Source: Dysgonomonas sp. PH5-45
GTDB lineage: Bacteria; Bacteroidota; Bacteroidia; Bacteroidales; Dysgonomonadaceae
Assembly (NCBI RefSeq): GCF_029893235.1
Contig: NZ_JARXWE010000003.1
Location: forward strand, 1-64,000
DNA length: 64,000 nt
Direction: 5' to 3'
Shown: positions 54,158 to 64,000 of the stretch, in pieces
How the letters are laid out: each line of letters opens with the position of its first letter
Numbering within the stretch: the first letter of the stretch is position 1
Translations under genes and position numbers: made by a program
Notes under the pieces: generated by a model
Told to the model about the DNA's origin: nothing
The model's database searches: none
Seen by the model: only the letters and a program-made list of their open reading frames with translations

Positions 54158-57100
54158 TTACTCTACACTATCGAGGTCTACAACCGTTTTGCGGTTCGAT
54201 GCAACCCTGTCGAAGTCTTCTTTGTTACCTACAACAAGTTTTTCGAACTCACGAAGACCTGTTCCCGCTGGAATCAAGTGACCGCAAATAACGTTTTCTT
54301 TCAAACCTTCCAAACGGTCTACCTTAGCGTTGATAGCTGCTTCGTTCAGCACCTTAGTTGTTTCCTGGAACGATGCTGCCGACATAAAGCTTGTTGTTTG
54401 CAATGCCGCACGGGTAATACCCTGTAATATCTGGCTTGCTGTAGCAGGAATCGCATCACGAACTTCCACTACACGGAGGTCGCGGCGTTTGAGCATAGAA
54501 TTTTCGTCTCTCAACTTACGTGCCGTAACAATCTGTCCGGGTTCGAATGTAGACGAGTCGCCCGCGTCCACAACCACTTTTTTGCCCCAGATACGGTCGT
54601 TTTCTTCCATTACTTCGTGCTTGTCGATAACCTGTTGCTCAAGGAAACGGGTATCACCCGGATCCATAATTTCAACTTTACGCATCATCTGGCGTACAAT
54701 CACTTCGAAGTGCTTATCGTTGATTTTCACACCTTGTAGGCGATAAACGTCTTGTACCTCGTTCACGATATATTCCTGAACGGCTGTCGGTCCTTTAATG
54801 GCCAAGATGTCGGAAGGAGTAGTTGCCCCATCCGAAAGTGGCATACCGGCACGGATAAAGTCGTTTTCCTGAACAAGTATCTGTTTAGAAAGCGGCACAA
54901 GGTATTTCTTGGTTTCGCCGGTTTTAGAGGTCACAATTATTTCCCTGTTACCACGTTTTATTTTTCCGAACGAAACTTCACCGTCAATTTCAGACACAAC
55001 CGCAGGGTTGGATGGGTTACGAGCCTCAAACAACTCAGTTACACGAGGAAGACCTCCGGTGATATCGCCAGCCTTACCTACGGCACGCGGTATCTTAACC
55101 AACACTTCGCCAGCCTTGATGCTATCGCCATTTTCTTTCACTACGTGAGCGCCCAATGGCAAACTATAAGTCTTGATGACGTTACCTTTCGCATCCAAGA
55201 TATTAGCTTCGGGAGCTTTTGTCTTATCGCGCGATTCGATAATGATTTTTTCCTTCAATCCGGTTTGCTCGTCCGATTCTACTTTGTATGTTACATTTTC
55301 TATAACATTATTAAAGTCGATCTTACCGCCAACTTCCGATATAATAACGGCATTAAATGGGTCCCATTCGCAAATCACATCGCCTTTCTTAACCACATCG
55401 CCTTCCTTGAAGTACAGTTTAGAACCGTAAGGAATGTTATGTGTAAGCAACACAATTTTTGTATTCGGGTCAACCACACGCAACTCAACCAAACGGCTTA
55501 TAACGATTTGAACCTTCTTGCCCATCTCGTCTGTTGCTTCTACAACACGGAGGTCGTCTATTTCCAAAACACCTTCGTATTTAGTAACAATACTATTTTC
55601 GGTTGCAATATTAGAGGCAATACCCCCAACGTGGAAGGTACGAAGCGTAAGCTGCGTTCCCGGCTCACCAATAGACTGCGCGGCAATCACACCAACGGCT
55701 TCGCCTTTCTGTACCATCTTGCTTGTTGCAAGGTTACGGCCATAACATTTGGCACAAACACCTTTTTTAGACTCGCAAGTCAATACCGAACGGATTTCAA
55801 CACGTTCTATTGGCGATCTTTGGATTATTTCTGCTATTTCTTCAGTAATTTCTTCGCCCGACTGAATAATAACCTCTCCTGTTTGCGGATGTTGGATATC
55901 ATGGACAGAAACACGTCCCAAGATACGTTCAGAAAGCGAAGCAACAACTTCTTCGTTGTTTTTAAGCTCTGTGCAAACAAGTCCGCGAAGTGTTCCACAG
56001 TCTTCTTCGTTGATAACAACATCCTGCGATACGTCAACCAAACGACGAGTCAGATATCCGGCATCGGCCGTTTTCAGAGCCGTATCGGCAAGCCCCTTAC
56101 GGGCACCGTGCGTAGAGATAAAGTACTCCAACACCGACAACCCCTCTTTAAAGTTAGAAAGGATAGGGTTCTCGATAATCTGAGCGCCTTCCGCCCCACT
56201 CTTCTGAGGCTTGGCCATCAAACCACGCATACCCGACAACTGGCGAATCTGCTCTTTCGAACCACGGGCTCCCGAATCGAGCATCATATATACCGAGTTG
56301 AAACCCTGATTGTCTTCCGACAGTTGTTTCATCAGGATGTTCGACAGACGAGAGTTTACATGAGTCCATGTATCAATAATCTGGTTATAACGCTCGTTGT
56401 AGGTAATGAATCCCATGTTATAGTTATTCATGATTTGCTCTACATCGTCATAACCTTTCTGTACCAATTCTTCTTTTTCTTTTGGTATAATCACATCTTC
56501 GAGGTTGAACGACAGTCCTCCACGGAAGGCCATCGAATAACCCAAGTTCTTGATATCGTCAAGGAATTGTGCCGTTTTGGCAACTCCTGCTTTTTTAATA
56601 ACCACCCCGATAATGTCGCGAAGCGATTTTTTAGAAAGCACCTCATTTACAAATCCTACTTCACGAGGAGTGTGCATATTAACGAGGATACGTCCCACCG
56701 AAGTTTCGCGCATTGTAGGTACTGTTTCACCTTCTTCGTTCAGGTCGTCAACATACACCTTTACCAAGGCATGAATATCGACTCTCTTTTCGTTGTAAGC
56801 GATGATAGCTTCTTCCGGTCCGTAAAAAGTAAGACCTTCGCCCTTAGCACCCGGACGTATTTTTGTTATATAGTATAATCCCAGAACCATGTCTTGCGAA
56901 GGCACCGTGATAGGCGCGCCGTTGGCAGGGTTAAGAATGTTGTGCGAACCCAACATCAACAACTGAGCCTCAAGTATAGCTTCATTACCGAGAGGCAAGT
57001 GAACAGCCATCTGGTCGCCGTCGAAGTCGGCATTGAAGGCCGTACAAGCAAGCGGGTGCAACTGTATTGCCTTACCCTCAATCATTTTTGGCTGGAATGC

Positions 57101-58441
57101 CTGAATACCTAAACGGTGTAGCGTTGGGGCACGGTTCAGCAACACGGGGTGTCCCTTCATTACGTGCTCAAGGATATCCCAAACAACAGGCTCCTTACGG
57201 TCTACAATCTTTTTAGCCGATTTTACAGTTTTCACAATTCCGCGCTCAATAAGCTTGCGTATTATGAACGGCTTATATAGTTCGGCAGCCATATTTTTAG
57301 GGATACCGCACTCGTGCATTTTCAGTTCAGGACCAACAACGATAACCGAACGAGCCGAATAGTCGACACGTTTACCCAACAGGTTCTGACGGAAACGTCC
57401 TTGTTTACCCTTCAAACTGTCTGAAAGAGACTTCAACGGACGGTTAGATTCTGTTTTGATGGCACTCGATTTACGAGAGTTATCGAACAGCGAATCGACC
57501 GCTTCCTGAAGCATACGTTTTTCGTTACGAAGAATCACATCCGGAGCCTTAATGTCGATCAGACGTTTCAAACGATTGTTACGGATGATAACGCGACGGT
57601 AAAGGTCGTTCAAATCGGATGTGGCAAAACGTCCGCCATCGAGCGGAACCAAAGGACGCAATTCGGGTGGAATGACAGGAACTATCTTCACAATCATCCA
57701 TTCCGGACGGTTTTTACCTTTCGACGTACGGAAAGCTTCCACAACCTGAAGTTGCTTCAAAGCCTCGTTCTTACGTTGTTGCGATGTATCTGTGTTTGCT
57801 TTGTGGCGCAAATTATTTGCCAACGAATCGAGGTTGATCCTTGTCAGAAGATCATAAATGGCTTCGGCTCCCATTTTGGCGATAAACTTGTTGGGATCGG
57901 TATCGTCCAACATCTGGTTATCTTTAGGAAGGGTATCCAATATGTTCAAATATTCTTCTTCTGTCAAGAGATCTTTTTCGGCAATACCTTCTTCGGCTTT
58001 AATACCGGCCTGTATCACAACATAACGTTCGTAATAAACAATCATGTCTAGTTTTTTGGTAGGTATGCCCAAAAGGTAGCCCATTTTATTGGGTAATGAA
58101 CGGAAATACCAGATGTGTGCAACAGGCACCACAAGATGAATATGTCCGGTACGCTCGCGGCGCACTTTTTTCTCTGTAACTTCAACACCACAACGGTCGC
58201 AAACAATACCCTTATAACGTATGCGCTTGTATTTTCCGCAATGACATTCGTAGTCCTTGACCGGACCAAAAATACGTTCGCAGAAAAGACCGTCACGCTC
58301 GGGTTTGTAAGTACGATAGTTGATAGTTTCAGGTTTCAAAACCTCGCCGCTCGAGTTTTCCAGAATTTCTTCGGGTGATGCTAAACTAACGGTGATTTTT
58401 GAAAAGCCACTCTTTACTTTACTATCTTTTCTAAAAGCCAT
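54158..58441 (-). CDS. rpoC: RNA polymerase beta-prime subunit
   Basis: The 1427-residue subunit has the first zinc site [20 protein letters not shown] with following CGVEV. The catalytic magnesium loop is [15 protein letters not shown]. The second zinc site is [15 protein letters not shown], with the preceding Cys in LTCESKKG. The bridge-helix region is [20 protein letters not shown]. The length is typical for Bacteroidota. It follows rpoB with 91 bases between them that hold a perfect 10-bp hairpin. Confidence 0.98.
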   Translation of the reverse strand: MAFRKDSKVKSGFSKITVSLASPEEILENSSGEVLKPETINYRTYKPERDGLFCERIFGPVKDYECHCGKYKRIRYKGIVCDRCGVEVTEKKVRRERTGHIHLVVPVAHIWYFRSLPNKMGYLLGIPTKKLDMIVYYERYVVIQAGIKAEEGIAEKDLLTEEEYLNILDTLPKDNQMLDDTDPNKFIAKMGAEAIYDLLTRINLDSLANNLRHKANTDTSQQRKNEALKQLQVVEAFRTSKGKNRPEWMIVKIVPVIPPELRPLVPLDGGRFATSDLNDLYRRVIIRNNRLKRLIDIKAPDVILRNEKRMLQEAVDSLFDNSRKSSAIKTESNRPLKSLSDSLKGKQGRFRQNLLGKRVDYSARSVIVVGPELKMHECGIPKNMAAELYKPFIIRKLIERGIVKTVKSAKKIVDRKEPVVWDILEHVMKGHPVLLNRAPTLHRLGIQAFQPKMIEGKAIQLHPLACTAFNADFDGDQMAVHLPLGNEAILEAQLLMLGSHNILNPANGAPITVPSQDMVLGLYYITKIRPGAKGEGLTFYGPEEAIIAYNEKRVDIHALVKVYVDDLNEEGETVPTMRETSVGRILVNMHTPREVGFVNEVLSKKSLRDIIGVVIKKAGVAKTAQFLDDIKNLGYSMAFRGGLSFNLEDVIIPKEKEELVQKGYDDVEQIMNNYNMGFITYNERYNQIIDTWTHVNSRLSNILMKQLSEDNQGFNSVYMMLDSGARGSKEQIRQLSGMRGLMAKPQKSGAEGAQIIENPILSNFKEGLSVLEYFISTHGARKGLADTALKTADAGYLTRRLVDVSQDVVINEEDCGTLRGLVCTELKNNEEVVASLSERILGRVSVHDIQHPQTGEVIIQSGEEITEEIAEIIQRSPIERVEIRSVLTCESKKGVCAKCYGRNLATSKMVQKGEAVGVIAAQSIGEPGTQLTLRTFHVGGIASNIATENSIVTKYEGVLEIDDLRVVEATDEMGKKVQIVISRLVELRVVDPNTKIVLLTHNIPYGSKLYFKEGDVVKKGDVICEWDPFNAVIISEVGGKIDFNNVIENVTYKVESDEQTGLKEKIIIESRDKTKAPEANILDAKGNVIKTYSLPLGAHVVKENGDSIKAGEVLVKIPRAVGKAGDITGGLPRVTELFEARNPSNPAVVSEIDGEVSFGKIKRGNREIIVTSKTGETKKYLVPLSKQILVQENDFIRAGMPLSDGATTPSDILAIKGPTAVQEYIVNEVQDVYRLQGVKINDKHFEVIVRQMMRKVEIMDPGDTRFLEQQVIDKHEVMEENDRIWGKKVVVDAGDSSTFEPGQIVTARKLRDENSMLKRRDLRVVEVRDAIPATASQILQGITRAALQTTSFMSAASFQETTKVLNEAAINAKVDRLEGLKENVICGHLIPAGTGLREFEKLVVGNKEDFDRVASNRKTVVDLDSVE

Positions 58442-58480
58442 ATAACTAAATTGTATAAAGAGTTATAATATATTCGGTAA

Positions 58481-58515
58481 AGTGTATCCCCCATTTTGAG
58501 GTAAAGGGATACACT
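58481..58515 (-). promoter_or_regulatory. Hairpin in the rpoB-rpoC intergenic region
   Basis: AGTGTATCCC at 58481-58490 and GGGATACACT at 58506-58515 are perfect complements with a 15-base loop. No U-run follows on the minus strand, so processing or mRNA stabilisation is likelier than termination. Confidence 0.6.
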
Positions 58516-58532
58516 CTGAATTTTGTTAATTA

Positions 58533-61500
58533 TTAATCGAGAGTTATGCTAAGTCCCAGACCGCGCATTTCGTGCAACAATACGTTCAACGATTCAGGAA
58601 TTCCCGCCGGAGGCATTGCTTCGCCTTTAACGATAGCTTCGTATGCCTTTGAACGGCCCGAAACGTCGTCCGACTTGATGGTGAGTATCTCCTGAAGTAT
58701 ATGAGCCGCACCGAATGCCTCGAGTGCCCAAACCTCCATCTCTCCGAAACGTTGTCCCCCGAACTGAGCCTTACCACCAAGTGGTTGCTGAGTGATAAGC
58801 GAGTACGGACCTATTGAACGGGCGTGCATCTTGTCTTCGACCATGTGCCCCAATTTCAGCATATAGATGATACCTACTGTTGCCGGTTGGTCAAAGCGGT
58901 CGCCTGTTCCTCCATCGCACAAATATGCTTTACCGTAACGAGGTATACCGGCTTTGTCTGTCCATTCGTTCAGGTCGTCCAGACTGGCTCCGTCAAAGAT
59001 TGGAGTGGCAAATTTAACGCCAAGCTCCCGTCCTGCCCATCCAAGAACAGTTTCGAATATCTGTCCAAGGTTCATACGCGAAGGCACACCAAGTGGGTTC
59101 AACACGATATCGACAGGTGTTCCATCGGGCAAGAACGGCATATCTTCCTGACGGACAATACGCGATACAATACCTTTGTTACCGTGGCGTCCTGCCATCT
59201 TATCACCAACCTGAATTTTACGTTTCTTAGCCACATACACCTTGGCTATCTGAACGATACCCGAAGGCAATTCGTCGCCGATAGTAAGGTCGAAGCGTTT
59301 ACGTTTCAACTCAGCATCGTATTCTTTATACTTACGCAAGTAGTTTACAATGACGCATCGTACAAGTTCGTTCTTATGCTCATCGTTTGTCCAATTACTT
59401 ACTTGGATAGATTCGTAATCAATGCCATCGAGAGCAGCTTTCGTAAATTTAGCTCCTTTGGCAATAACATCCGAGTTCAGATAATCTTTAACTCCTTGCG
59501 AGGTTTTCCCTTCGGTCAAAACCAACAGCTTATCTACCAAGATAGATTTCAGACCGTTCATCTTAACTTCGTATTCCTCGTCAAGTTTCGGTAACAAAGC
59601 TTTTGTTGAAAGTTTTGTTTTACCTTTCTTGTTTGCTTTCGAGAACAAGTTTGTTCCTATCACAACACCCTTCAAAGAAGGTGAAGCTTTCAAGGAAGCA
59701 TCTTTCACATCGCCGGCTTTATCGCCAAAGATGGCACGCAAAAGCTTTTCTTCGGGCGAAGGGTCGGATTCTCCCTTTGGAGTAATTTTACCGATCAATA
59801 TGTCGCCGGGGCCAACATGCGCACCGATACGAACAATACCACGTTCGTCCAAATCTTTTGTAGCATCCTCGCTTACGTTAGGAATATCGGATGTCAGTTC
59901 TTCAACCCCGCGTTTTGTATCACGTACTTCGAGCGAGAATTCTTCCACATGTATAGAAGTAAGAACGTCTTCACGAACAACCTTTTCGTTCAACACAATG
60001 GCATCCTCATAGTTGTATCCTTGCCAAGGCATGAACGCAACTTTCAGGTTTTTACCGATGGCAAGTTCGCCATTCTCGGTAGAATATCCCTCGGTCAGAA
60101 TCTGTCCGCTCACAACACGGTCGCCCTTACGGCAAATAGGACGAAGGTCGATAGTTGTGTTCTGGTTTGTTTTTCTGAATTTAGGGATTTCGTATGTCTT
60201 AATCGCATCCTCGAAGCTAACAAAGTCTTCTTCGTTTGTGCGATCGTATTTTATTTTAATTGTAGAAGCATCTACATAAACAACTTCGCCTGCACCTCCG
60301 GCCACGATTTGCGTACGTGAGTCCTGGATAAGTTGTCCTTCTATACCGGTACCGATAATCGGTGCTTCGGTACGCATCAATGGTACAGCCTGGCGCATCA
60401 TGTTCGATCCCATCAGGGCACGGTTAGCATCATCGTGTTCCAAGAAAGGAATCAGTGAAGCGGCTATGGATGCAATCTGCGTTGGAGAAACGTCCATCAA
60501 TTCGATTTCGGCCGGTGCTACAACCGGATAATCGGCATCCTGACGAGCTTTTACCCTTTTTAGAATAAATGTACCATCGCCATTCAATGGAGCGTTACCT
60601 TGTGCAATAAGTCTGTCTTCTTCTTCTTCGGCCGCTAAGTAAACAACACCTTTATCCGATAGGTCAACCTTGCTGTTTTCGACCTTACGGTAAGGAGTTT
60701 CTATAAACCCAAGCTCATTAATCTTTGCATACACACAAAGCGAAGAAATAAGACCGATGTTTGGTCCTTCAGGTGTTTCGATAGGACAAAGGCGTCCGTA
60801 GTGAGTGTAATGTACGTCGCGCACCTCGAAACCTGCTCTTTCGCGCGAAAGACCACCAGGTCCAAGAGCCGACATACGGCGTTTATGCGTAATCTCGGCC
60901 AATGGATTGGTTTGATCCATAAACTGAGACAAAGCATTTGTTCCGAAGAACGTATTTACAACCGACGATATGGTTTTTGCATTAATCAAATCGATTGGAG
61001 TAAACACCTCATTGTCGCGCACATTCATTCGCTCACGAATGATACGAGCCATACGGTTAAGGCCTACACCAAACTGGTTGTAAAGCTGCTCGCCTACTGT
61101 ACGTACACGACGGTTACTCAAGTGGTCGATATCATCCACAATAGCTTTCGAGTTAATCAACTCGATAAGATATTTAATGATTTCGATAATATCTTCTTTC
61201 GTCAAAACACGAGTATCGTTACTGGTGTTAAGATTCAATTTTTTGTTTATTCTGTAACGGCCAACTTCTCCTAAATCGTAACGTTTTTCAGAAAAGAACA
61301 AGCTGTTGATAACTTCGCGGGCGCTGGTATCATCTGCTGGCTCTGCACTACGAAGCTGACGGTAAATATGTCTTACCGCGTCAATTTCAGAATTACTTGG
61401 GTCTTTTTGCAATGTATTGTAGATAATTGCAAAATCAGACAAGTTTTGAGTGTCTTTGTGCAACAGGATTGATGCTACACCCGATTCTATAATTGCGTCG

Positions 61501-62345
61501 ATGTGTTCTTTCTCAAGAACGGTTTCACGTTCAATAATTACTTCGTTACGTTCTATCGAGGTAACCTCGCCTGTGTCTTCATCAACAAAATCTTCCATCC
61601 ACGATTTCAAAACACGGGCAGCAAGCTTGCGGCCTTCTGCTTTTTTCAGATTTTGTTTGGTTGCCTTTAACTCTTCTGCAAGGTCAAAGATTTCAAGAAT
61701 ATCTTTGTCACTTTCAAAGCCTATGGCTCTGAGCAGAGTTGTTACAGGTAATTTCTTTTTACGGTCGATGTATGCGTACATCACGTTGTTGATGTCGGTA
61801 GCAAACTCGATCCATGACCCTTTGAAAGGAATGATACGTGCCGAATACAATTTTGTACCATTGGCGTGCATACTCTGTCCGAAAAATACCCCCGGCGAAC
61901 GGTGAAGCTGAGAAACAACCACACGTTCTGCCCCATTGATAACAAACGTACCCTTCTCGGTCATATAAGGAATAAGGCCAAGATATACGTCTTGGATAAC
62001 CGTATCGAAATCTTCGTGATCGGGGTCGGTACAATAAAGCTTCAACTTAGCTTTGAGCGGTACACTATACGTAAGCCCTCTTTCAATACATTCTTCTATT
62101 GTATAACGAGGAGGGTCAATAAAATAATCTAAAAATTCAAGAACAAAGTTGTTGCGGGTATCCGCAATGGGGAAGTTTTCGGTGAAAACCTTGTAGAGGC
62201 CTTCGTTTGTTCTTTTTTCAGGAGGGGTGTCAAGTTGTAAAAAATCTCGGAAAGATTTTAGCTGCACTTCCAAGAAATCCGGATAGTGGAGTGGATTTTT
62301 TATTGAAGCAAAATTTATTCTTTGTGTATTTGTTGTTGAAGACAT
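58533..62345 (-). CDS. rpoB: RNA polymerase beta subunit
   Basis: The 1270-residue subunit has the rifampicin region [20 protein letters not shown] then [20 protein letters not shown]. The main positions linked to resistance in E. coli numbering (D516, H526, R529, S531) are wild type. Other markers are [29 protein letters not shown] and the C-terminal [20 protein letters not shown]. It lies between rplL and rpoC, with a hairpin in each intergenic space. Confidence 0.98.
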   Translation of the reverse strand: MSSTTNTQRINFASIKNPLHYPDFLEVQLKSFRDFLQLDTPPEKRTNEGLYKVFTENFPIADTRNNFVLEFLDYFIDPPRYTIEECIERGLTYSVPLKAKLKLYCTDPDHEDFDTVIQDVYLGLIPYMTEKGTFVINGAERVVVSQLHRSPGVFFGQSMHANGTKLYSARIIPFKGSWIEFATDINNVMYAYIDRKKKLPVTTLLRAIGFESDKDILEIFDLAEELKATKQNLKKAEGRKLAARVLKSWMEDFVDEDTGEVTSIERNEVIIERETVLEKEHIDAIIESGVASILLHKDTQNLSDFAIIYNTLQKDPSNSEIDAVRHIYRQLRSAEPADDTSAREVINSLFFSEKRYDLGEVGRYRINKKLNLNTSNDTRVLTKEDIIEIIKYLIELINSKAIVDDIDHLSNRRVRTVGEQLYNQFGVGLNRMARIIRERMNVRDNEVFTPIDLINAKTISSVVNTFFGTNALSQFMDQTNPLAEITHKRRMSALGPGGLSRERAGFEVRDVHYTHYGRLCPIETPEGPNIGLISSLCVYAKINELGFIETPYRKVENSKVDLSDKGVVYLAAEEEEDRLIAQGNAPLNGDGTFILKRVKARQDADYPVVAPAEIELMDVSPTQIASIAASLIPFLEHDDANRALMGSNMMRQAVPLMRTEAPIIGTGIEGQLIQDSRTQIVAGGAGEVVYVDASTIKIKYDRTNEEDFVSFEDAIKTYEIPKFRKTNQNTTIDLRPICRKGDRVVSGQILTEGYSTENGELAIGKNLKVAFMPWQGYNYEDAIVLNEKVVREDVLTSIHVEEFSLEVRDTKRGVEELTSDIPNVSEDATKDLDERGIVRIGAHVGPGDILIGKITPKGESDPSPEEKLLRAIFGDKAGDVKDASLKASPSLKGVVIGTNLFSKANKKGKTKLSTKALLPKLDEEYEVKMNGLKSILVDKLLVLTEGKTSQGVKDYLNSDVIAKGAKFTKAALDGIDYESIQVSNWTNDEHKNELVRCVIVNYLRKYKEYDAELKRKRFDLTIGDELPSGIVQIAKVYVAKKRKIQVGDKMAGRHGNKGIVSRIVRQEDMPFLPDGTPVDIVLNPLGVPSRMNLGQIFETVLGWAGRELGVKFATPIFDGASLDDLNEWTDKAGIPRYGKAYLCDGGTGDRFDQPATVGIIYMLKLGHMVEDKMHARSIGPYSLITQQPLGGKAQFGGQRFGEMEVWALEAFGAAHILQEILTIKSDDVSGRSKAYEAIVKGEAMPPAGIPESLNVLLHEMRGLGLSITLD

Positions 62346-62387
62346 AAAACCTTAAATTTATTGAACTTATTACTTTTGACGCAAAAA

Positions 62388-62422
62388 GGTTAAGAACCCT
62401 CGTTTCTGGAAGGTTCCTAACC
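62388..62422 (-). promoter_or_regulatory. Hairpin in the rplL-rpoB intergenic region
   Basis: GGTTAAGAACC at 62388-62398 and GGTTCCTAACC at 62412-62422 pair at 10 of 11 positions with a 13-base loop. It may set the ratio of ribosomal-protein to polymerase message, like the rplL-rpoB attenuator of E. coli. Confidence 0.55.
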
Positions 62423-62447
62423 AAATATCCTGATTTACAGGTTTGTA

Positions 62448-62822
62448 TTATTTAAGTTCAACTTCAGCTCCAGCTTCTTCCAGTTGTTTTTTCAACGCGT
62501 CAGCTTCGTCTTTTGCTACGCCTTTCTTCAAATCAGAAGGAGCGGCATCAACGATGTCTTTAGCTTCTTTCAAACCTAAACCTGTCAATTCTTTTACTGC
62601 TTTAACAACAGCCAATTTGTTAGCACCAGCCGATTTCAAAATTACATCGAAAGATGATTTTTCTTCAGCAGCTTCAGCACCGCCGGCAGCGGGAGCAGCA
62701 ACGGCAACAGCAGCAGCAGCTGGTTCGATACCGTATTCTGTTTTAAGAACTTCAGCAAGTTCGCTAACTTCTTTTACTGTTAAATTTACTAATGTTTCTG
62801 CAATAGCTTTTACGTCTGCCAT
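62448..62822 (-). CDS. rplL: Ribosomal protein L7/L12
   Basis: The 124-residue stalk protein has the N-terminal dimerisation helices ([20 protein letters not shown]), an Ala/Gly hinge ([20 protein letters not shown]) and the C-terminal factor-binding domain ([34 protein letters not shown]). It lies 44 bases after rplJ. Confidence 0.98.
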   Translation of the reverse strand: MADVKAIAETLVNLTVKEVSELAEVLKTEYGIEPAAAAVAVAAPAAGGAEAAEEKSSFDVILKSAGANKLAVVKAVKELTGLGLKEAKDIVDAAPSDLKKGVAKDEADALKKQLEEAGAEVELK

Positions 62823-62866
62823 CTTGTTTATTTATTAAAATGTTAATTACTTTTTTTGTTTTTGTT

Positions 62867-63379
62867 TTATCTTTTTGATAGAGTTTCAAGCACTCCATGA
62901 ATAGTATTGCCTCCTGATTGAAGTGAAGACATAACGTTCTTGATTGGTGATTGCAACAATCCGATAACATCGCCAATAAGCTCGTTTTTGCTCTTGATAT
63001 TAACCAAAGCAGGAAGATTGTTTGCTCCAACATAAAAGCTCTCCTGAACGTAGGCAGCTTTAAGCGAAGGCACACCTTCTTTTTTGTATTTATCAATCAG
63101 TTTAGCCGGTGCGTTTGCTACATTAGAGAACATGATAGCCGTATTGCCTTTCAAGGCAGGAGCCAACTCTGTATAATCGCCTTCCAGCGTTTCTAATGCT
63201 TTTTGCAACAATGTATTTTTTACTACCAACAACTTGATATCGCTCTTAAAGCATTCTGCTCTCAATTGACTTGTTTTCTCGGCATTAAGCGTTGCTATAT
63301 CAGTCAAATAAAAGTTATCGTAAGCTTTAATAGTTGTTGCGATAGTTTCTACGATCTGGCTTTTTTCTTCCTTTCTCAT
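62867..63379 (-). CDS. rplJ: Ribosomal protein L10
   Basis: The 170-residue protein forms the base of the ribosomal stalk. It starts MRKEEKSQIVETIATTIKAY and contains VVKNTLLQKALETLEGDYTE and ALKGNTAIMFSN. The C-terminal helix that holds L7/L12 dimers includes LQSPIKNVMSSLQSGGNTIH. It follows rplA after 22 bases and probably represses its operon by binding its message, as elsewhere, but no leader structure is in view. Confidence 0.96.
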   Translation of the reverse strand: MRKEEKSQIVETIATTIKAYDNFYLTDIATLNAEKTSQLRAECFKSDIKLLVVKNTLLQKALETLEGDYTELAPALKGNTAIMFSNVANAPAKLIDKYKKEGVPSLKAAYVQESFYVGANNLPALVNIKSKNELIGDVIGLLQSPIKNVMSSLQSGGNTIHGVLETLSKR

Positions 63380-63401
63380 AATTTTTTCTTAGCAATTAAA
63401 A

Positions 63402-64000
63402 TTAGATTTCGTCTACTGATTTAGGGTCGATTTTAATACCCGGACTCATAGTGCTCGAAAGAAATATACTCTTCACGTAGGTACCTTTAGCAGATGTTGG
63501 TTTCATTTTTATCAATGTAGAAACAAACTCTTTCGCGTTGTCTCTGATCTGATCGGCTGTGAAAGACACTTTACCTACCGATGTGTGAACGATACCCGTT
63601 TTGTCTACCTTAAAGTCTATTTTTCCCGATTTTACTTCGGTAACAGCTTTGGCAACATCCATGGTTACTGTTCCGCTTTTAGGGTTAGGCATCAAGCCTC
63701 TTGGTCCAAGAACACGTCCTAAAGCACCAATTTTACCCATTATGGCAGGTTGTGTAATAATAACATCTATATCTGTCCATCCTCCCTTTATCTTTTCGAT
63801 ATATTCGTCAAGACCAACGTAATCAGCTCCGGCTTCTTTAGCAGCAGCTTCTGCGTCGGGAGAACATAATACAAGAACTCTGACTTGCTTTCCTGTTCCG
63901 TGTGGCAGAGATACAACACCTCTCACCATTTGGTTAGCTTTACGTGGATCTACACCCAGACGTACGTCGATATCAACTGATGCGTCAAATTTGGTAGACG
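63402..64000 (-). CDS. rplA: Ribosomal protein L1, 5' end beyond the window
   Basis: The frame stays open to the right edge, so about the N-terminal 30 residues are missing. Visible sequence runs from [20 protein letters not shown] through [39 protein letters not shown] and [20 protein letters not shown] to [18 protein letters not shown]. This is the L1 family, which binds 23S rRNA at the exit-tRNA site. It is first of the visible rplA-rplJ-rplL-rpoB-rpoC run; rplK would be expected just outside. Confidence 0.96.
   Translation of the reverse strand, partial: STKFDASVDIDVRLGVDPRKANQMVRGVVSLPHGTGKQVRVLVLCSPDAEAAAKEAGADYVGLDEYIEKIKGGWTDIDVIITQPAIMGKIGALGRVLGPRGLMPNPKSGTVTMDVAKAVTEVKSGKIDFKVDKTGIVHTSVGKVSFTADQIRDNAKEFVSTLIKMKPTSAKGTYVKSIFLSSTMSPGIKIDPKSVDEI

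Noticed and set aside
54752-56878. 708-codon open frame on the plus strand opposite rpoC
   Set aside because: It is antisense to a certain gene; residue composition (Asn, Phe, Arg, Tyr rich) and lack of domains mark it as a shadow.

Overview
The window is a low-GC chromosomal segment from a member of the Bacteroidota, most likely Bacteroidales and possibly Dysgonomonas-like. The genus is an inference; the phylum is well supported. The evidence is the -7 promoter box TAnnTTTG upstream of many genes, the phylum-typical atp operon order (atpD-C-I-B-E-F-H-A-G), SusC-box-like and TonB-plug-like remnants in two proteins, secreted proteins that open with the VTIGKD...NKGLLLPRV module, and a carboxy(nor)spermidine dehydrogenase. 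I see no rRNA, tRNA or CRISPR array.

Region 1 (1-3940) is accessory and AT-rich. It looks like a graveyard or reservoir of polymorphic-toxin cassettes. It holds an IS982-like transposase 5' end fused in frame to a toxin-23-like C-terminus, then a lipoprotein that is probably its immunity protein. Next come the 3' tip of an Rhs gene carrying an unassigned C-terminal toxin, its probable immunity protein, and another small lipoprotein. Region 2 (3955-11190) holds a PAP2 phosphatase/lipoprotein pair, three tandem paralogous secreted PKD-like repeat proteins (4, 1 and 4 repeats), and a gene-free gap of about 1.6 kb. That gap contains a (CT)15 tract, a 22-nt alternating purine-pyrimidine run and a hairpin repeat of a dispersed family.

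Region 3 (11192-43320) is core metabolism and envelope: purL, the complete nine-gene ATP synthase operon, a carboxynorspermidine dehydrogenase, folA, prfC, a family 2 glycosyltransferase, an acyltransferase, two L,D-transpeptidases, the overlapping comB-kdsA-maf operon, a TPR protein, dinB, a 1.9-kresidue alpha-2-macroglobulin-like protein, a FAD oxidoreductase and ung. A candidate small RNA lies near 24257-24344.

Region 4 (43337-54122) is rich in peptidases: pepE, a BlaI/BlaR-type repressor and M56 membrane protease with two operators on a consensus promoter, an M16 active/inactive pair and an S9 prolyl oligopeptidase-like enzyme. A membrane-anchored AraC-type regulator sits among them. Region 5 (54158-64000) is the ribosomal-protein/RNA polymerase operon rplA-rplJ-rplL-rpoB-rpoC on the minus strand. 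It has perfect or near-perfect hairpins between rplL and rpoB and between rpoB and rpoC. rplA runs off the right edge.

The -7 boxes were useful for choosing starts: for folA, dinB and the FAD oxidoreductase the box lies inside the longest open frame, so the shorter start is preferred. No database search was possible, so family names come from recognised motifs.
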